Of a DNA stretch of 13,591 nt, positions 5,866 through 12,634 are shown one piece after another; within the stretch, counting starts at the first letter, position 1; each line of letters starts with the position of its first letter. The notes beneath the pieces are model-generated. The model ran no database searches. It was not told the DNA's origin and was given only the letters and a program-made list of their open reading frames with translations. Made by a program: the position numbers and the translations under genes. Origin of the DNA: Ectopseudomonas composti. Lineage in GTDB: Bacteria; Pseudomonadota; Gammaproteobacteria; Pseudomonadales; Pseudomonadaceae. Where the stretch lies: assembly GCA_946886245.1 (NCBI GenBank), contig CAMPIF010000062.1, positions 1 to 13,591 on the forward strand, written 5' to 3'.

Positions 5866-7947
5866 ATGAAGCGCTCTCTTGCAAGCACCGCCCTCGCCCT
5901 CGTACTCGGCTTCAGTGCCCTGCCGCTGGCGGCCAAGACCACCACAGCGACCAGTTGGGAGTATCTGCAGCCAGACCGCGAGCAGGTGATCGCCAGCCTC
6001 AACGTAGTGGAGTTGCTGCGCCGCCACCACTACAACAAGCCGCCGCTGAACGACGAGCGCTCGATTCAGATCTATGACAACTACCTGAAGTTGCTCGATC
6101 CCTCTCGCAGCTATTTCACTGCGTCTGACATCGCCGAATTCAACCAGTGGCGCAGCAGATTCGATGATCTGCTGAAAAGCGGCGACCTCGAGCCGGGGTT
6201 CACCCTCTATCGCCGCCACCTGACCCGCATGGAAGAGCGCCTGAACTACGCGCTGGCGGAGCTGGACAAGGGCGTCGACACGATCGACTTCACCGTCGAC
6301 GAGCAGTTGCAGGTCGACCGCGAGAAAGCACCCTGGGCCAAAGACCGCGCCGAACTCGACGAACTGTGGCGCAAGCGTGTCAAAGACGAAGTGCTGCGCC
6401 TGAAGATCGCCGGCAAGGAAAGCAAGGACATCCAGGAGCTGCTGAGCAAGCGCTACAAGAACCAGTTGACGCGCCTCAAGCAGACCCGTGGCGAGGACGT
6501 GTTCCAGGCCTACATCAATGCCTTCGCCACCACCTACGACCCGCACACCACCTATCTGTCGCCGGATAACGCGGAAAACTTCGACATCAACATGAGCCTG
6601 TCGCTCGAAGGCATCGGTGCCGTCCTGCAAAGTGACAACGAGCACGTCAAGGTGGTGCGCCTGGTGCCGGCCGGCCCGGCCGAAAAGAGCAAGCAGATCG
6701 CTCCGGCAGACAAGATCGTCGGCGTTGCCCAGGGCAACGACGAAATGGTCGATGTCATCGGTTGGCGCCTGGACGAAGTGGTCAAGCTGATTCGCGGCCC
6801 GAAAGGTTCCACCGTGCGTCTGGAAGTGATCCCGGCCAGCAATCCGCCCAGCGACCAGACCAGCAAGGTGGTCACCATCACCCGTGAAGCGGTCAAGCTG
6901 GAAGAGCAAGCGGCCAAGAAGAAGGTCCTGGAACTCAAGCACGAGGGCCGTGACTACAAGCTCGGCGTCATCGAGCTGCCGGCCTTCTACCTCGATTTCA
7001 ATGCCTTCCGCGCTGGCGACCCGAACTACAAGAGCACCACCCGTGACGTCAAACGCCTGCTCGACGAGCTGCAGGCCGAGAAGGTCGACGGCGTGGTCAT
7101 CGACCTGCGCAACAACGGCGGTGGTTCGCTACAGGAAGCCACCGAACTGACCAGCCTGTTCATCGAACAGGGCCCCACCGTGCTGGTGCGCAACGCCGAC
7201 GGCCGTGTCGACGTGCTCGCCGACGAGAACAAGGGCGTCTACTACAGCGGCCCGCTGGCCGTATTGGTCAACCGTCTGTCCGCCTCTGCCTCGGAAATTT
7301 TCGCCGGTGCCATGCAGGACTATCACCGCGCGCTGATTCTCGGCGGCCAGACCTTCGGCAAGGGCACGGTGCAAACCATCCAGCCGCTCAACCATGGCGA
7401 ATTGAAACTGACCCTGGCCAAGTTTTATCGCGTTTCCGGCCAGAGCACTCAGCATCAGGGCGTGATTCCCGACATCACCTACCCGGACGTGATGGACACC
7501 AAGGACATCGGCGAAAGCGCGCTGCCTGCAGCCCTGCCCTGGGACAGCATCCGCCCGGCGATCACTCCCGAACTGGACCCGATCAAGCCGTTCCTGACCG
7601 AACTCAAGACCCGTCATGACCTGCGCACAGCCAAGGACCCGGATTTCGTCTTCACTCGCGACCGCCTGACCCTGGCCAAGAAGCTGATGGCGGAAACCAC
7701 TGTCAGCCTCAACGAGCAGACCCGTCGGGCGCGCCAGGCCGAGGTCGAAGCCAAGCAACTGGCACTGGAGAACAGCCGCCGCCAGGCCAAGGGCGAGGAG
7801 CCGCTCAAGGAGCTGGAAAAAGAAGACGAGGACGCACTGCCCGTCGCCGATGAGAAGAGCACACCGGAAGACGACGCCTACCTGGCAGAAAGCGGACGCA
7901 TCCTGCTCGACTACCTGGGCCTGAACCCCTCGCTGGCGCTGCATTGA
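5866..7947 (+). CDS. prc: Carboxy-terminal processing (tail-specific) protease Prc/Tsp, AlgO-type
   Basis: A 693-residue periplasmic serine protease of family S41, close to the E. coli Tsp length of 682. Residues 1-23 are a signal peptide (basic MKR, hydrophobic core, cleavage near LPLAA). An N-terminal helical domain follows, then a PDZ domain at about 244-325 that docks substrate C-termini. The S41 core contains VIDLRNNGGGS, Ser474 in SASASEI, Asp485 and Lys499 in FGKGTVQ. The Ser-Lys spacing of 25 equals that of the E. coli Ser/Lys dyad. A charged helical tail rich in Glu and Lys closes the protein. In P. aeruginosa the homologue AlgO promotes degradation of truncated MucA and so alginate production. 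I chose 5866 because it alone gives a proper signal peptide; an ATG at 5833 is in frame but overlaps a likely -10 box. The ribosome binding site is weak. Confidence 0.96.
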   Translation: MKRSLASTALALVLGFSALPLAAKTTTATSWEYLQPDREQVIASLNVVELLRRHHYNKPPLNDERSIQIYDNYLKLLDPSRSYFTASDIAEFNQWRSRFDDLLKSGDLEPGFTLYRRHLTRMEERLNYALAELDKGVDTIDFTVDEQLQVDREKAPWAKDRAELDELWRKRVKDEVLRLKIAGKESKDIQELLSKRYKNQLTRLKQTRGEDVFQAYINAFATTYDPHTTYLSPDNAENFDINMSLSLEGIGAVLQSDNEHVKVVRLVPAGPAEKSKQIAPADKIVGVAQGNDEMVDVIGWRLDEVVKLIRGPKGSTVRLEVIPASNPPSDQTSKVVTITREAVKLEEQAAKKKVLELKHEGRDYKLGVIELPAFYLDFNAFRAGDPNYKSTTRDVKRLLDELQAEKVDGVVIDLRNNGGGSLQEATELTSLFIEQGPTVLVRNADGRVDVLADENKGVYYSGPLAVLVNRLSASASEIFAGAMQDYHRALILGGQTFGKGTVQTIQPLNHGELKLTLAKFYRVSGQSTQHQGVIPDITYPDVMDTKDIGESALPAALPWDSIRPAITPELDPIKPFLTELKTRHDLRTAKDPDFVFTRDRLTLAKKLMAETTVSLNEQTRRARQAEVEAKQLALENSRRQAKGEEPLKELEKEDEDALPVADEKSTPEDDAYLAESGRILLDYLGLNPSLALH

Positions 7948-7994
7948 GACGACTCATCGAGCGTCATCAAATCGTCATCGAACTGTCGTGAAAT

Positions 7995-8024
7995 AAAGGG
8001 CCGGCCATAAGCCGGCCCTTTCGT
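7995..8024 (+). terminator. Rho-independent terminator downstream of prc
   Basis: Perfect 11-bp stem AAAGGGCCGGC (7995-8005) and GCCGGCCCTTT (8011-8021) around a five-base loop, starting 47 bp after the prc stop codon. The T tract is short (TTTCGTTT). It lies 22 bp before the next gene, so that gene needs its own start or read-through. Confidence 0.75.
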
Positions 8025-8045
8025 TTCCGGCAGATCGAGCAAATC

Positions 8046-9800
8046 ATGACCGTCACCGAGCAGTTGAGCGCACTGGGAAACATCCTCGCTCACGGCGACC
8101 TCAGCAGCCTGTTCCAGCCTATCGTCTCGCTGTCCGAACAGCGCATTCTCGGCTATGAGGCACTGACCCGTGGCCCCTCCAACAGTCCACTGCACTCGCC
8201 GTTGACGCTGTTCGCCGTCGCTCGTCACGCAGGACGTCTGAGCGAGCTGGAAATGGCGTGCCGCAAGAGCGCCTGCAAGGGCTTCAGCTCAATGGGGCTG
8301 GAGGGCAAACTGTTTCTCAACGTCTCGCCGGAGTCGCTGCTGGACCCCAGCCACCAACCGGGGCGTACCCTAAAACTGCTGCAGGCTTACGGTATCCCAC
8401 CGAGCCAGGTGGTGATCGAACTCACCGAGCAGTCGCCCACCGAAGACTTCGCCCTGCTCGACAATGCGCTGCATCACTATCGCGCCATGGGCTTTTCCAT
8501 TGCCCTGGATGACCTCGGCGCGGGCTATTCCAGCCTGCGCCTGTGGTCGGAACTGCGTCCGGACTACGTGAAGATCGACCGCCATTTCATCGACGGCATC
8601 CATCAGGATGGGGTGAAACGCGAGTTCGTCGGCTCGATCCTGAAGATGGCCGAAGCCTCGCGGGCTCAAGTGATAGCCGAAGGCATCGAACTGCCCGAAG
8701 AGCTGGCCGTGCTGGCGGAGATGGGGGTCGACCTGGTGCAGGGCTACCTGCTCAGCAGGCCGCAGGAAAAACCGCCGCGCGATGCCCGCCAGTTGCTGCC
8801 CCAGGTCCTGAGCAATCAGATCAGCCTCAATGAAGACAACCATGACCTCAGCGCCCTGCTCAACGACCAACCCGCGGTCGATCAGCACACGGCCATCGCC
8901 GAAGTGCTGGACGTATTTCGCGCTCAGGCCAACCTGAACTCGCTGGCCGTATTGGATGCGCAAAGCCGCCCGGTGGGTATCGTCCACCGCCATTCGCTGT
9001 CCGAAGCGCTGCTCAAGCCCTTCGCCACCGATCTGTTCGCGCGCAAACCCATCAGCCGCCTGATGAGTCAGGACTTTCTCGCCGTGGAACTGACCCAGTC
9101 ACTGCAGAAGGTCAGTCGCCTGCTCACCAGCCGTGCACGCCAGCGCATCGAAGAAGACTTCATCATCATCCAGGGTGGACGTTACCTGGGCCTGGGCAGG
9201 GTCATCGACGTGCTCAAGCTGATCACCGAGCAGAAGCTGCAGCAGGCCCGTCACGCCAATCCGCTTACGTTGCTGCCCGGCAACGTACCGATCCAGCAAT
9301 GCCTTGGGCGCCTGCTGCAGCAGCAGCGCGAAGCTGCGGTGTGCTACGTGGATCTGGACAGTTTCAAACCCTTCAACGATCTCTACGGCTATGCCAAGGG
9401 CGATGAGGTCCTGCTGTGCCTGGCGCAATGCCTGAACGATCGGGTCGATCCGGCCCGTGACTTCGTCGGGCATATCGGCGGTGACGACTTCATGCTGGTG
9501 CTCGGCTCAGACGACTGGCGCGAAAAGCTCGGCAAGCTGATCGAGGATTTCCAGAATCAGTGCCGACGCTTCTACCGTGACGAGCACCTGCAGGCCGGCT
9601 GCTTCATCGCCCACAACCGCCACGGGCAGCGCCAGGAATATGCGCTGCTGTCACTGTCGATCGGCGTGGTGCATGTAAAAACGCAAGACTGCGCCCAGCT
9701 CGATGCCTCGCGCCTGGCCGAGCTGGCCTCCGAGGCCAAGCGCCAGGCCAAAGCCGTGCCTGGTTACAGCCTGCATATTCTCGCAGGCTCAACGGCCTGA
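8046..9800 (+). CDS. EAL-CBS-GGDEF cyclic-di-GMP signalling protein, probable phosphodiesterase
   Basis: A 584-residue soluble protein with domains in an unusual order. EAL (about 15-245) comes first, a CBS pair (about 275-395) follows, and GGDEF (about 415-580) is last. The EAL domain keeps its catalytic signatures: YEALTRG (37-43), FLNVSPESL, DDLGAGYSSL (about 155-164), VKIDRHF, VIAEGIE and LVQGYLLSRP. It should therefore hydrolyse c-di-GMP. The GGDEF motif reads GGDDF (478-482), with Asp in place of the catalytic Glu, so cyclase activity is doubtful; the domain may bind GTP and regulate the EAL domain. CBS domains usually sense adenine nucleotides. There is no signal peptide or membrane segment. 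The ATG at 8046 has a poor ribosome binding site. In P. aeruginosa the same kind of gene follows algO (PA3258, from memory). Its 3' end overlaps the convergent Sel1 gene by 12 bp. Confidence 0.93.
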   Translation: MTVTEQLSALGNILAHGDLSSLFQPIVSLSEQRILGYEALTRGPSNSPLHSPLTLFAVARHAGRLSELEMACRKSACKGFSSMGLEGKLFLNVSPESLLDPSHQPGRTLKLLQAYGIPPSQVVIELTEQSPTEDFALLDNALHHYRAMGFSIALDDLGAGYSSLRLWSELRPDYVKIDRHFIDGIHQDGVKREFVGSILKMAEASRAQVIAEGIELPEELAVLAEMGVDLVQGYLLSRPQEKPPRDARQLLPQVLSNQISLNEDNHDLSALLNDQPAVDQHTAIAEVLDVFRAQANLNSLAVLDAQSRPVGIVHRHSLSEALLKPFATDLFARKPISRLMSQDFLAVELTQSLQKVSRLLTSRARQRIEEDFIIIQGGRYLGLGRVIDVLKLITEQKLQQARHANPLTLLPGNVPIQQCLGRLLQQQREAAVCYVDLDSFKPFNDLYGYAKGDEVLLCLAQCLNDRVDPARDFVGHIGGDDFMLVLGSDDWREKLGKLIEDFQNQCRRFYRDEHLQAGCFIAHNRHGQRQEYALLSLSIGVVHVKTQDCAQLDASRLAELASEAKRQAKAVPGYSLHILAGSTA

Positions 9801-10274
9801 GCGGGTAGCCTCATCAGCCATGGAGGCGTAGCGCTCGGCGACGTGCAGATCAACGTCAAGCCCGGGCGCACCATCGCGATAGAGCTGACTCAAACGGCTG
9901 GCAGCCAGAGGATGGCCGGCAGCCAGGGCCATTTCCCACCAACGCACTGCTTGCGAGGCATCCGGCGCCTGCCGGGTATCGCCCTGCAAGGCCAGCACGC
10001 CCAGTTGATAGGCGGCCTTGCCGTCACCGCCATTGGCGGCCAGGCGTAACAACCTCAGCCCTTCCTCGCGCGCACCGAGCCCCTGCCCCCTGAACAGCAG
10101 AACATGGCCGTAAAAGCTCTGCGCCGCGCTGTCACCGAGATTGGCCATACGCCCGTATTGGCCCTGCATCCATTGCCACAAACGGGGCTGGCGCAGCGCC
10201 GCTGGCCAATGAAACAGGCGCCGGGCCAGCCAGTAGCCCAGTCGCGCACGCAACTGCCAGAGCCACCTAGACAT
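9789..10274 (-). CDS. Sel1-repeat (TPR-like) protein
   Basis: A 161-residue protein. An N-terminal Trp/Arg-rich segment (RWLWQLRARLGYWLARRLF) could be an amphipathic membrane-binding helix. Roughly three Sel1-type helical repeats follow, with hallmarks GDSAAQSFYGHVLLFRG, GDGKAAYQLGVLALQG and GHPLAASRLSQLYRDG. Sel1 repeats are protein-binding scaffolds; no enzyme motif is seen. I chose the ATG at 10274, which overlaps the end of the upstream gene by 8 bp and so suggests translational coupling. The frame is open for 31 more codons, but those overlap the upstream gene in another frame. It is the last gene of a leftward three-gene unit and converges on the EAL-GGDEF gene. The partner protein is unknown. 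Confidence 0.8.
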   Translation of the reverse strand: MSRWLWQLRARLGYWLARRLFHWPAALRQPRLWQWMQGQYGRMANLGDSAAQSFYGHVLLFRGQGLGAREEGLRLLRLAANGGDGKAAYQLGVLALQGDTRQAPDASQAVRWWEMALAAGHPLAASRLSQLYRDGAPGLDVDLHVAERYASMADEATRSGR

Positions 10275-10632
10275 CGGCGGGATAATCGAACTCGAACACC
10301 CTGACCACCTCGGCAGCGTGCCAGGATGCAGCCGCCACACCATCGGAAGCGCCGCTGAAGCGTCCAAGGCTCGTCACGCAGTCGAAGAATCCAGTACGCG
10401 GCAGGCGACTGGCGCCCTGGCTGATGACCAGCGCACTGCGCAGCGGACGCTCGGCACGGGCATCCAGCGCAGCCAGATGCTCCAGTGCAGCGGTCAGCGT
10501 CTGCATGGCAGGTGTTGGCAGCTCGAGACGCTCGATCAGCGCGCGGTAGGTCAGCAGATGACGCTGACGGCGAGCGTCGTCAAGCTCCGTCAGCAGTGCC
10601 TGCCAGTGTTGACGGCTGATACGTACACTCAA
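10267..10632 (-). CDS. Small conserved-type protein of unknown function, TTG start
   Basis: A 121-residue protein that I do not recognise as a named family. The first 60 residues look helical (RQHWQALLTELDDARRQRHLLTYRALIERLEL). The segment RPLRSALVISQGASRLPRTGFFD resembles, from memory, a P-L-x-S-A-L-V/GFF pattern in other small uncharacterised proteins. There is no signal peptide or membrane segment. The start is TTG: it shares bases with the TGA stop of the upstream HTH gene (TTGA, four-base overlap) and has GGAGG eight bases ahead. The next in-frame ATG would remove a third of the protein. Lying between an HTH gene and a Sel1 gene with overlaps on both sides, it is probably co-translated with them. 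A toxin role beside an antitoxin-like HTH protein is possible but unproven. Confidence 0.75.
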   Translation of the reverse strand: MSVRISRQHWQALLTELDDARRQRHLLTYRALIERLELPTPAMQTLTAALEHLAALDARAERPLRSALVISQGASRLPRTGFFDCVTSLGRFSGASDGVAAASWHAAEVVRVFEFDYPADV

Positions 10633-10952
10633 GACCAGCCCTCCAAACCCAGTTCCCAGGCCAGCGAGCGCAGAATCGCGGCATCGGGTTGGCGCTCGCC
10701 ACTCTCGATCATCGCCAGGTAGTGCGGGCTGATACCGACGCTACGCGCCAGACTCTCTGCCGCCAGACCCTTGGCCTCACGCAGCGCGCGCAGCTGGTCG
10801 AGCGCTGGCCGCTTGGCCTCGACCGGCGGTTCAACGGCGCGGGTCTGTGCCGCCGGCTGGTGACCTGCGGCCTGCAGCAAGGCCTGATACTCGGCCCATG
10901 GCAGCACCGCGTATTCCGGCTCGCCATCGCGGGCAATGATTTGCACAGTCAT
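10629..10952 (-). CDS. XRE-family HTH protein with antitoxin-like N-terminus
   Basis: A 107-residue protein in two parts. Residues 1-28 (VQIIARDGEPEYAVLPWAEYQALL) resemble the N-terminal strand-and-helix of Phd/YefM- and HigA-like antitoxins. After a Pro/Ala-rich linker, residues 52-105 form a Cro/C1-type helix-turn-helix (LRALREAKGLAAESLARSVGISPHYLAMIESGERQPD, read here in two halves: the first helices to LARSVG, then the recognition helix and the IESGERQPD turn). It should bind DNA and may repress its own promoter. The ATG at 10952 follows GGAGAG; a longer frame to 11003 has no such signal. It heads a leftward unit of three overlapping genes and is divergent from the binding-protein gene, with 183 bp between. 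Confidence 0.85.
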   Translation of the reverse strand: MTVQIIARDGEPEYAVLPWAEYQALLQAAGHQPAAQTRAVEPPVEAKRPALDQLRALREAKGLAAESLARSVGISPHYLAMIESGERQPDAAILRSLAWELGLEGWS

Positions 10953-11042
10953 GAATCTCTCCGTTGGAAAGCAGGACCGACGACCTCGACCCCTTCCTTG
11001 CACGCGCCATCTTAACAGGCGTGTGGCGCCCGGGGCGTGATC

Positions 11043-11048
11043 TATACT
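11043..11048 (+). promoter_or_regulatory. -10 box candidate for the periplasmic binding protein gene
   Basis: TATACT is a near-perfect -10 hexamer in otherwise GC-rich DNA. It lies 88 bp upstream of the proposed TTG start. No convincing -35 box stands 16-18 bases before it, so the call is tentative. Confidence 0.35.
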
Positions 11049-11135
11049 GCCGAGGCATCAAGCACGGTTCCCACACTGCGGCGCCAGCCGTATCTGTGCG
11101 GAAACGACCCCGTAAACCTGCGGTGGGGAGTCGCC

Positions 11136-11906
11136 TTGAGAAGATCATGCGCATTGTCGCTCGGGTTGCTGAGCAGCTTCTGTAGCGCCGAAAGCCTGAT
11201 GTGGGGTTACGGCCCAGCCGACTCCATGCCCTATGTGGGCCTGGAACAACAGCACGTGGAACATGGGCTGGCCTATCAGGTCAGCCAGGAAATAAGCAAA
11301 CGCTTCGGCCTGCCCGTTGAATTTCTCGAAACCCCCAACAATCGGCTTGAACCCTACCTGCAACAGGGCCGCCTGCACCTGATCTGCAACACCAACCCCG
11401 AATGGGTCAGCCAGCCGCAACAGTATCACTGGTCACCGGCACTTTATGACGAACAGGACGTGCTGCTGCAGCGAATGGACCAGCCAGAGCTGACCGGTCT
11501 TGCCAGCCTTTACGGCAAGGTGCTTGGTACCAGCCTCGGCTACATCTACAGCCAGCCCCTGATGACCGCATTCAGCAGCGGCAAGGTCGACAGGCAAGAC
11601 GTACGCGACCTGGACACCAGCCTGCACATGCTCGACAAGCAGCGCCTGGACGCGGTGATCGACATGCAGCGCAACCTGGCCTACAAGCTCGCTCAGCATC
11701 CGCAGATGCAGTTGCGCTTCAGTCCCTGGGTGGTGCAGCGCTATCAGGTCTACTGCGCCTACAGCCGCCACCTGCCCATCCCTGCAGAACGACTGGACGC
11801 CCTGCTGCTGGAACTGCGCGATCAACGCATGATCGGCCAGTGGCTGGATGAAGCCGTCAGGAGTGCAGCGGATCGACCCGCTCCACTGTCGGCAGGTGCT
11901 CGATGA
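11136..11906 (+). CDS. Periplasmic substrate-binding-like protein (SBP family 3), TTG start
   Basis: A 256-residue protein with a signal peptide (RRSCALSLGLLSSFCSA, cleavage before ES) and the fold pattern of amino-acid-type binding proteins: YVGLEQQHVEHGLAYQVSQEI, LPVEFLETPNNRLEPYLQQGRLHLICN, and a hinge near LGYIY. There is no good lipobox, since Phe precedes the cysteine. The TTG at 11136 has GGGGAG five bases upstream and gives an exact signal peptide; the frame runs further upstream to 11037 without signal-peptide sense. No permease or ATPase gene is nearby, so it may be an orphan sensor or scavenger rather than part of a linked ABC transporter. The ligand is unknown. The last 50 bp overlap the convergent DUF1232 gene. 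Confidence 0.8.
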   Translation: MRRSCALSLGLLSSFCSAESLMWGYGPADSMPYVGLEQQHVEHGLAYQVSQEISKRFGLPVEFLETPNNRLEPYLQQGRLHLICNTNPEWVSQPQQYHWSPALYDEQDVLLQRMDQPELTGLASLYGKVLGTSLGYIYSQPLMTAFSSGKVDRQDVRDLDTSLHMLDKQRLDAVIDMQRNLAYKLAQHPQMQLRFSPWVVQRYQVYCAYSRHLPIPAERLDALLLELRDQRMIGQWLDEAVRSAADRPAPLSAGAR

Positions 11907-12300
11907 GCGCCAAACGCTCCGGGCTTTGTTGGTCGCGCCAGGCCCTGAAGGCCTCGAGTTCGCCATGCCAGGTGCGCATTACCCAGGCCAGCACGGCCAG
12001 GTCATCGGCGAAACCGACGCCGACCAGCCAGTCGGGAACGGCATCCAGCGGAGCGATGAAGTACAGCAGTGCAGCCACCACCATCAACAGCGCCTGACTG
12101 CTGATCTGCCGGTACTCACCCTTGAACCAGGCCAGACTGAGTGCACGCAGCAGCCGCAGATCCTCTTTGAGAGCGGCGAAGCGTTGTCCTTGTGGCGTGC
12201 GCTTGTCAGCCAGCGCGCGGAGCAACTCCGGCAACCGGCCGTCACGCAGAAAGCGGGCAGCCAGCGGCAGGTAACGCGTCAGTTTCCAGGGAGTTTTCAT
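11857..12300 (-). CDS. YkvA/DUF1232 family membrane protein
   Basis: A 147-residue protein. The diagnostic DUF1232 segment ALLYFIAPLDAVPDWLVGVG plus FADDLAVLAWV covers about residues 76-106, with one hydrophobic stretch (ALLMVVAALLYFIAP) long enough to enter a membrane. The N-terminal half is basic and helical. Function is unknown for the family. The ATG at 12300 follows a strong GGAGG. An inverted repeat GGCAAGCC/GGCTTGCC (12312-12319, 12332-12339) lies just upstream in the leader. It is convergent with the binding-protein gene and overlaps its end by 50 bp. Confidence 0.88.
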   Translation of the reverse strand: MKTPWKLTRYLPLAARFLRDGRLPELLRALADKRTPQGQRFAALKEDLRLLRALSLAWFKGEYRQISSQALLMVVAALLYFIAPLDAVPDWLVGVGFADDLAVLAWVMRTWHGELEAFRAWRDQQSPERLALIEHLPTVERVDPLHS

Positions 12301-12343
12301 GCGGCCTCCTCGGCAAGCCAGGCAGTATCAGGGCTTGCCTCGC

Positions 12344-12366
12344 TTATCCACCGAAGCTGTGGATAA
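12344..12366. promoter_or_regulatory. Inverted pair of DnaA-box-like 9-mers
   Basis: TTATCCACC at 12344-12352 is one base off the DnaA box TTATCCACA. TGTGGATAA at 12358-12366 is its exact reverse complement. The two face each other across five bases. Such sites can bind DnaA for gene control or titration; the same bases could also simply be a hairpin in the DUF1232 leader. Confidence 0.45.
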
Positions 12367-12587
12367 ATCTGTGCAAAGTCTTTCGACAAGCTTATCAAAG
12401 CCCCGTGGCATGGGGCCTGGGCTTAGATCGGATATTTTTTATACAGCATATAAAATCCATGAAAATCAATAAGTTGCTGATTGACACGAGCACGATCCAG
12501 TTGTAGCCCAGGCTTGTTAGGAATGTTTCCCGCGATGTGCATAAGCGTAACACCCTGATCTCCACATCCTTGTTTGCAACCCCAGAA

Positions 12588-12618
12588 ACGACAGCGCCCC
12601 GTCAAGACGGGGCGCTGT
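12588..12618 (-). terminator. Terminator of the FKBP isomerase gene
   Basis: Perfect stem ACAGCGCCCCG (12591-12601) with CGGGGCGCTGT (12608-12618) around TCAAGA. It begins 16 bp after the stop codon. On the minus strand it is followed by TTTCTGG, a short T run. Confidence 0.75.
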
Positions 12619-12634
12619 AAACGAGTACCGAGTG

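Larger units (their letters stand above)
12301..12634. other. 334-bp intergenic region with hairpins, DnaA-box-like pair and an AT-rich patch
   Basis: I see no credible gene here. From left to right it holds an inverted repeat in the DUF1232 leader (12312-12339), an inverted pair of DnaA-box-like sequences (12344-12366), and a GCCCC/GGGGC hairpin followed on the minus strand by TTTG (12400-12416). An AT-rich patch (about 12425-12480) and the terminator of the isomerase gene (12591-12618) complete it. A 15-codon reading frame at 12460 lacks a ribosome binding site and is probably chance. Confidence 0.6.

Noticed and set aside
5851..6942. A 363-codon open reading frame on the minus strand.
   Set aside because: It lies antisense to the start of prc, where the plus-strand frame has a signal peptide and family domains; no domain is visible in the minus frame.
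11037..11135. An upstream extension of the binding-protein gene starting at an ATG at 11037.
   Set aside because: It would start inside the likely promoter and bury the signal peptide; the TTG at 11136 with GGGGAG fits better.
12460..12507. A 15-codon reading frame (MKINKLLIDTSTIQL) in the AT-rich gap.
   Set aside because: No ribosome binding site precedes it and it ends after 15 codons; chance is the simplest explanation.
12423..12605. A 60-codon minus-strand frame in the same gap.
   Set aside because: It runs into the isomerase terminator, lacks a ribosome binding site and has no recognisable features.
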